A stretch of 64,000 bases of DNA from Polydactylus sextarius. Taxonomy: Eukaryota > Chordata > Actinopteri > Polynemidae. A program made the position numbers and the translations under genes. Of the stretch, positions 57,866-64,000 are shown piece after piece. Position 1 is the first letter of the stretch; the number at the start of each line of letters is the position of its first letter. The notes beneath the pieces are model-generated. The model did not search any database, was not told where the DNA came from, and saw only the letters and a program-made list of their open reading frames with translations. Location of the stretch: positions 15,034,629 through 15,098,628 of the forward strand of contig CM028910.1 of the NCBI GenBank assembly GCA_016801845.1, in the 5' to 3' direction.

Positions 57866-59509
57866 CTGTAAGGAACAAAGTTAAAAATTAATTTTACAAG
57901 TTCAAGTTTTAGGATTTATAAACAATAGTTGAGAGAACAATCTTAACTTGACAGCACCTGACAATTATTTTCAAGTTGAAAATCACTCAATCATAACATT
58001 TAACAAGCCTGAGAAAGAGAATGTGTTGAATCAGAGTGTAAATGATTAAATGATAATCAAAGTTATATGTAGCCTAAATCATAGTGTCAATCAACTTACC
58101 ACTTACTCAACCAGTCACTTCAGCTCATTGTATCAGCTACTGCTTCCAAAGTCAAAAATGAACTTTTGAAAATTAATAAATAACTTCCCAGTTGTATCAG
58201 CTGTGCAAGAGCTGACTTATGGACACATTGCACATGTGTGGCAAGGAATGGGAGCAGTGAACAGGTGGCTGTCAAAGACAGCCACTATAAAAATAGGAGC
58301 TTTTTGTCATAATTCTTGTCTACAAATGAATAGATTTTCATGCAATTAACAATCTTGCAAGAGCTGATACCATTAGTAAATTATTCAGTTAATCAATTGA
58401 TAGAATATCAATGTGCAAATATTTTGATTATCAGTAAATCACGTGTAATTTTATTACCACAAAAGCCAAAAAACTCACTCAATGCAGCTCATCCAGTGTG
58501 AATATTAGTGGTCTTATTTTGCCTTTTATGATACGACACAAAAGTTAGTACAAACAGCACAGAGTGACAGCATCGTGTATTATCCTAAACACACAGCCAG
58601 ACTAAAAAAAAAAAAAGCAAAGAAGAATACAGAGTCCTACAACAGATGGTGTAGCCTCCACAGAGACTTGATATCAACATCATGGAGTCAGTCTGTAATT
58701 ATGTGAAGAGACAAGGACACTGAGAAAACACAAACCTGCAGATAAAACTATGGCTAAGTGCTCTGATCGGCCTTTCCTGTAAAGTGCCTTATAAAAAAAT
58801 ATATTCAAATGTAAAGAGGTTAACTGGAGCAATTTAAAGACACATGCTGGAGACATTGAATATTGATTTGTTTCACTTTTTTTTTTTTTACTGCACATTG
58901 AACTGAGTCATTGAAAACACATTGATATATTACTAAGGGCAGGTTCATTATTAGAGCAGGACACCGTCATTTCAACTAAAACTCAATAAAACAGACGTGA
59001 CAGTATGAAGTATATATTGCAAGTGATCATAATTAATAATTTTAGGGTTGTGAGCGTCACATTTGAAAATGGTTTGTTCAGTTACGTAACTACAGCTGCA
59101 TGCTTTACTGCAACTGTTCGGCCAACAAGTTACTCAACCCACCATATGCGCTTGCGCATTTAAACCAACTTTAGACCACCACGAGGCTGTGAACTTGACA
59201 TTAAATATGATATAAAAGTTGTAAAATTAACACCGACAGTGTGTCTGATCGTAAATCACGAGGCTAATTTTGCATTTGCATGTGTTAAATCCCTAATCTT
59301 GCAAGTCATTTTGCAAGGGTATCAACTTTTGCAGCATGAAATGACATGGTCGTCGAGATCAGCGCATAAACGACCGTGACTCAAGGTCCTGCAGTTTACA
59401 CCTGTAAACACCAGCATGCAATTATAATAGATGCAGTTATCCTACCTGTACATCGACTTTTAAATTGGTTAAAGTGACTTACTGCCTCTTGGGAGCAGTT
59501 TTAACTTAC
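57866..59509 (-). other. 5' UTR intron of aldh7a1 (candidate)
   Basis: A GT-AG intron of about 1.6 kb between the candidate non-coding exon (donor AAC/GTAAGT at 59510/59509) and the coding exon. An alternative donor GGCA/GTAAGT lies at about 59483. It is AT-rich, with no coding exon seen. Confidence 0.5.
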
Positions 59510-59575
59510 GTTATGTTAGATTCGCAGGGCCACGTCCGCTCCACGGCATGGAAGAACTCGATTTAGACGTCACAG
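59510..59575 (-). other. Candidate non-coding exon 1 of aldh7a1, with a 12-codon upstream ORF
   Basis: Read on the minus strand, the exon ends in AAC/GTAAGT. It contains an ATG at 59549 followed by 12 codons and a TAA at 59513-59511, so the short frame closes just before the splice donor. The 5' limit is approximate. Confidence 0.45.
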
Positions 59576-59789
59576 TTGAATCGGAAGTACTGCCACTGTG
59601 CTGCCTTCTGATTGGACGGTGTGATTGTGCTGCATTCTCATTGGACAAAGGCCTCGACGCAGTGTGGCGCCTGCTTCGTTAGACTGATCCATGCTAACTG
59701 AGCCCCTTTGTTGTGATAACCCGTTTAGCGGCGCATTTCCTTCCGTAATCACTTATATTGATAAAATTGCTGTTGTGATAATTTAGAGG
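59560..59789. promoter_or_regulatory. Bidirectional promoter between aldh7a1 and actl6a
   Basis: The two genes are divergent, with only about 230 bp between the candidate aldh7a1 exon and the actl6a ATG. The interval has a CRE-type GACGTCAC (59566-59573), an ETS-type CGGAAGT (59582-59588) and two inverted CCAAT boxes (ATTGG at 59611-59615 and 59640-59644). It has no TATA box. This is a typical housekeeping head-to-head arrangement. Confidence 0.6.
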
Positions 59790-60779
59790 ATGAGTGGCGG
59801 AGTGTATGGAGGCGGTGAGTGAGACCTTATAATTAAAATAAAACGAAAATTATTGCCCACGTTGTCTCGTTCTTTAGCTTTAGCCAGCTTTGTAGTTAGC
59901 TAGCTAAGATAGCTTTGTTAACATGTAACTTCGCGGTAAATAGTCAACGCTAAGTTCTTGTTGACATGTTTAATCGTTACACGTCTAAGAATAAGTTAAT
60001 ATGTTAAACATTTAATTGCATTCTCTTGTGGAGTAAGCTTATATAGTTTATGCAACTATAACATAAACCGACATCGGCGGTGCTAGCTAGCTAGCAAGGA
60101 AATGAATGAAAGTGGGTTTGCCGAGCTCCTGAACACATCCCGTTGTTAGTGTCGCGCTAATGTTGTCTTTAGTTTTTTTTTTTAGACTTGTAGATAAATG
60201 TTGCCAAGCATCTAACAGTGATTTATCTTTAAGGTGGATCGGACATTTAACGATACATTTGTCGTGTTTCTTCTGTTAACTTTAACGTCGTCAGAAGATT
60301 ACCTTTTATTCTAACGTATGTATTTGGTGGAAATACTGCAATTAAAGACATTTGGTTGCACAGTATCTTTTAACAGAAGGTTATACGGTTGTAATTGGCA
60401 TGTTTTCACCACATCCTAATTGTTTATTGTAGATGCTGAAGTTGTTAATTACTTTAAGGGTTTTTATGTATCAGCCTTTTGAAGAGTTTACTTTGCATAA
60501 ACAGTTAAATCGATCTGTTCTTAGATCAGTACTGGTCTCTTGTCTGTGAATCTATAATTGTAACTATGGAAGCGTTTTGTGCTGTATCAAATGAGACAAT
60601 GATCAGCATTAATAATAATAATGAGCATTCTTGTCTTTCCATAAATTAATGTATGTTTATGTTTCAGACAAGTCTTTCAGGAGATGATTTCAGTGTATTT
60701 CTAAAAAAATTACAAGAGATATGTTTGTGTTTGTTTCAGAAACACCTCTTGTAATGCACAAGAGGTTCAACAGCATCAC

Positions 60780-60810
<31 letters not shown>

Positions 60811-62768
60811 CCAAAGAGGATGGGCAAAAACCATGACTTTCATAAATGCAGGGTTTATTGCAGAAGTGATGTGTTACAGTGTGTCAGGTTTAACTAATAA
60901 ACTGACAGCTGACTTTATATCTTACTCATTAGCCATGAAATGTAGTTTTACAATTACATACAATTAATGCAACACGCTGCCACACATTGGCAGTGAGAAC
61001 TTTACTGGAACAATATCAGAACCATTTTCTAAAATTGGCGCCACTTTAGCAAGATTGTTAAAGTGTTGTTTAGGTGTAAATGTGTTTCTGTGTGTTGGTG
61101 TTTGCAGTGTGTGGGTGAGTTGGAAAAAATTAAAAGGAAAAATATTCTTTGCTGGATTACAAACTTATGGGAAATGTTAACTGAAAAATAAAATGTCTTT
61201 GCTGTTTTAGAGACCTGATTTAAATACTTTAAAAAGTAAATTCTTCTGAACTTCCCGCAGGTGGATAATTGACTTTTATAATTGTATATAAATACAGATC
61301 ATCCATAGTATGTTCTGTACACAATTGCAGTTAAAATCAGATTCACAGCAATTCACTTATTTTCTGCAGATGAGGTGGGAGCTTTGGTGTTTGACATTGG
61401 CTCTTATTCTGTAAGAGCTGGCTATGCAGGAGAAGACTGTCCCAAGGTAAGTGGATCACAATCAAATGACCTGATTAACTATGTGTCTTTTCTTCATCTT
61501 CATTTTCCCGCTGGGGGTAGAGCAATGTCAAGAAATGAGGGCTGTCACCCTGGAGACAGAGCATAAATTGAGTTCAGATCATTATGGAGTACTTACTTGA
61601 TTTTAATTTATCTGTGCTTTGAGTTTATATTTGCTTTACATAGAAATCTTGATTGTGTAAATATCATTTTGCTGATCAAAGCGTCAGAGGAAGATACTAA
61701 TTGGCCCTCAGAGAGCTGTGCTCTCATTAACCTATGTAATAGTGGTTTAATACTAATACTACTCAGACCCAGACCTGGATATCTCAGATATCTCCTGGTC
61801 GCAACATGTCAAACTTACTGTGTAAACAATCTTCTTGGTGCTTCTCGCTCTCTCAACTTCGGCCAGTATGTTTTCATTCACTGACACATGTATGTTGTCA
61901 GAGTGCCACATAATTTTTTTACACAGCTGCAGCATGTTCTCATTAATCTGCTATATTAGTTTCTGTGACAGTGTCACAGTTATGTTTTTCTAGGGCTTGG
62001 CAGTTAAATTCAATGCTACATTATCAAGGGTGTTTTGTTCAGTTTAGATGTAGCAATGCAGGCAAAATTGCACATGAAACAATAATGTTGATGTTTAATT
62101 TGATCTATTTTGATCCACTTTATGGCACTACATCAGGCTAAACTCTTCCTACTTGTATCACAGAAACCTTACTCACATTTTCTTGTAGTTCTAATTATAG
62201 TGTACCAAGAATTGTAGTGTTTGGCACACATATTTACTCAATTAAGTTGCCTTTGACCCATTTAAACACATTTCTAAACTTTTTTTTTAGTTTAAAAAAC
62301 AATTTGCTCTACAAAGTGCACCATATTTGCAGTTTGGTGAAATCCTTCCACCTATGAGCTAATGTGTAGCATGTAAAGTGTAGTGTTTTTCAGTATTTCC
62401 AAACAGTTACATTCTTCTCAAATGATCACTTCAAACTGAAGCACCTCCAGTGTTTCACAAAACTGGAAATTTATTCATTTGTTGTTTGGTATGTGAATGA
62501 ACTTGTAATAGGGTTTGTGCAATTTCTGCTTTTATGTCAGAGCGTCTGAGTTTTCTTGACTTGCATTGTGTCCTGTTTTGTTATGGCTCCCAGGCGGACT
62601 TCCCTACAGTGATCGGTGTTACCCTTGACCGAGAGGATGGCAGCACACCCATGGAGACCGATGGTGACAAGAGCAAGCAGAGCGGCACCACCTATTACAT
62701 TGATACAAACCAGCTGAGGGTACCCAGAGAGAACATGGAGGTCATGTCTCCACTCAAGAATGGCATGA
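59790..62768 (+). CDS. actl6a: Actin-like protein 6A (BAF53A), first three coding exons; 3' part outside window
   Basis: Exons: 59790-59814, 61370-61446, 62594-62768. They are in frame for 92 codons plus one base, all GT-AG so far. The product starts [21 protein letters not shown] and continues [22 protein letters not shown], then [25 protein letters not shown]. This matches vertebrate ACTL6A/BAF53A almost residue for residue, including the actin-fold phosphate-1 loop region [15 protein letters not shown]. The protein is a subunit of the SWI/SNF (BAF), INO80 and NuA4/TIP60 chromatin complexes. Exon 3 ends ATGA/GTGAGT. No further exon was recognised before the window end, so the following intron is at least 1.2 kb. 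Intron 1 is 1.56 kb and intron 2 is 1.15 kb. Nothing coding was seen in either. Confidence 0.96.
60744..60806. repeat. Hairpin plus poly(A)26 tract in actl6a intron 1
   Basis: A perfect 9-bp inverted repeat (ACCTCTTGT, 5-nt loop, ACAAGAGGT at 60744-60766) is followed 13 bp later by about 26 A residues (to 60806). It could be the tail of an old retroposed short element or a simple A tract. No target-site duplication was identified. Confidence 0.35.
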
Positions 62769-64000
62769 GTGAGTGTCACATCATTAATTAAAATAATTAA
62801 AAATTTAACTGAAATGAGACATATTTGGTTATTTGCTGCTGCATATTTGTTTGTGGTAAATAATGATTGGACAGAGATATCAGGGACATGCAGAACTTGG
62901 CTCATACTTAAATATAGTGGATTTTTATAGACATATGCGGTGCTGACGTCCAATAATTATTCATATGGATATGTTATTGAGTGTGTGACCCTGTTTTTTT
63001 TTTTTTTTTCTCGCTGCCCATGACGTAAACTCAGCAATGAATATTTATAATCCTGTCTGCTTGATCCATATCCATAATTAGACTATTTTGGTCACAAAAC
63101 CAACTATGTAGACGGATTCATCACAACCTCTTACTGACGTATAGATGACTGCTACTCATCATGAATATTAATGAGATTATTTGAAGACCAAGGCAAGTCA
63201 TTATCATGAGCGTTTCCGTCATGTGTCCTCTTGATGGAGGGCTCGACTCTCACCGTCTTGAGTTCATTGCCATGTCTGGCTGTCGGTGTCCATATGTTCT
63301 GTTCATAGTTTGTACTTGTGTAAATCGTGGATGTGTTCAACGCTGAAAGCCAGATGTGGGTCACATCCAGAGCTGTCCTATCTGTTGATTTTTTTCTCAT
63401 TGGTTTAGGATTATTCAATTATTCAAGAAAACTAGGGACACAACTAATGGTTATTTATAATAATGACTAATCTTTTTTTGTAAAGGGCCAAAAAAGCCAC
63501 AAGCCAAAAAAAATCTTCTCAATTTATCCAACAGTTTACAATCCAAATGATTTAAATGGGATACAAATCAATAGTGAAACTGGCAGTGGTGAATACGTGG
63601 TTTCTTTTATAAGTTGAAATATAAATTGTTGTGTAAAGCTGAAACACTTCATCTGTTAATTGAGTACAGAATTATTCTGCAGCTATTTTGATAATTGTTT
63701 ATTTCAATTATCTTTCAGGCAAAAAGGTCCAAACATTCATTAGTTTGTGTTCATCCAAATGTTTTGGCTTTACTTAATTGTAAATTGAATATCTTTATAT
63801 TGACAAAGTTATAAATTGAATGATTTAATCCACAAATGAATATTATAACAGAGATTAAATGATACTGAAAATTCTCATTTGGTGCATCGTTTCCATTTTG
63901 ACAACTGATTTCTGAAACAGATTGTTTCAACGCTGCTCAAAGCATTTAAAACATAAATCCTCTGCACATTTTTGAGAAAAATGTAAAATTTTTCTTAGTG
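62769..64000 (+). other. actl6a intron 3 (continues beyond window)
   Basis: AT-rich sequence after the exon 3 donor. There is a T tract at about 62993-63010. I looked for the expected next exon (the EDWDSF... segment of the family) and did not find it before the window ends. Confidence 0.6.

Noticed and set aside
57861..57878. Upstream in-frame ATG adding six residues to aldh7a1
   Set aside because: It lies across a good splice acceptor ending at 57866, so it is intronic. The downstream ATG at 57860 gives the expected presequence.

Overview
This window is a piece of a ray-finned fish (teleost) nuclear chromosome. The evidence is multi-exon genes with GT-AG introns, mostly short AT-rich introns, TA/CA/CAG microsatellites, and proteins that match vertebrate families almost end to end while differing from the mammalian copies. 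All gene models below were built by joining exons by hand. In every model the reading frame carries across each junction.

Layout, left to right: (1) haus5, minus strand, first 15 coding exons, 3' end off the left edge (196-4668). (2) A 2.3 kb AT-rich spacer. (3) ftsj3, minus strand, complete, 21 coding exons, 861 aa (7545-14022). (4) plaat1-type acyltransferase, minus strand, 3 coding exons, 169 aa (14634-16483). (5) A 3.3 kb divergent interval with candidate promoters. (6) mfn1, plus strand, 18 core coding exons, 758 aa, plus one candidate cassette exon that would give 811 aa (20407-30409). (7) gnb4, minus strand, 9 coding exons, 340 aa (36466-43134), convergent with mfn1, with a candidate 4.8 kb 3' UTR and a candidate non-coding first exon near 48.6 kb. 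(8) A gene-free stretch of about 7 kb with several islands that look regulatory. (9) aldh7a1, minus strand, one uninterrupted coding exon of 542 codons (56232-57860) plus a candidate non-coding 5' exon near 59.5 kb. (10) actl6a, plus strand, first three coding exons (59790-62768), remainder off the right edge, starting within about 300 bp of the aldh7a1 5' end.

mfn1(+)-gnb4(-)-actl6a(+) has the same order and orientation as the human 3q26.33 block MFN1-GNB4-ACTL6A. aldh7a1 does not belong to that block in human (5q23), where it has many introns. The intronless copy here is therefore best explained as an old retroposed copy that kept an intact frame and now shares a head-to-head promoter with actl6a.

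The genes are not a pathway. They are housekeeping or signalling genes: mitotic spindle (haus5), ribosome biogenesis (ftsj3), lipid remodelling (plaat1), mitochondrial fusion (mfn1), G-protein signalling (gnb4), lysine/aldehyde metabolism (aldh7a1) and chromatin remodelling (actl6a). The points most worth a second look are the acidic 53-residue candidate exon inside the mfn1 GTPase domain, the intronless aldh7a1, and the regulatory-looking islands upstream of and within gnb4. I saw no tRNA, rRNA, CRISPR, viral or intact transposon gene.
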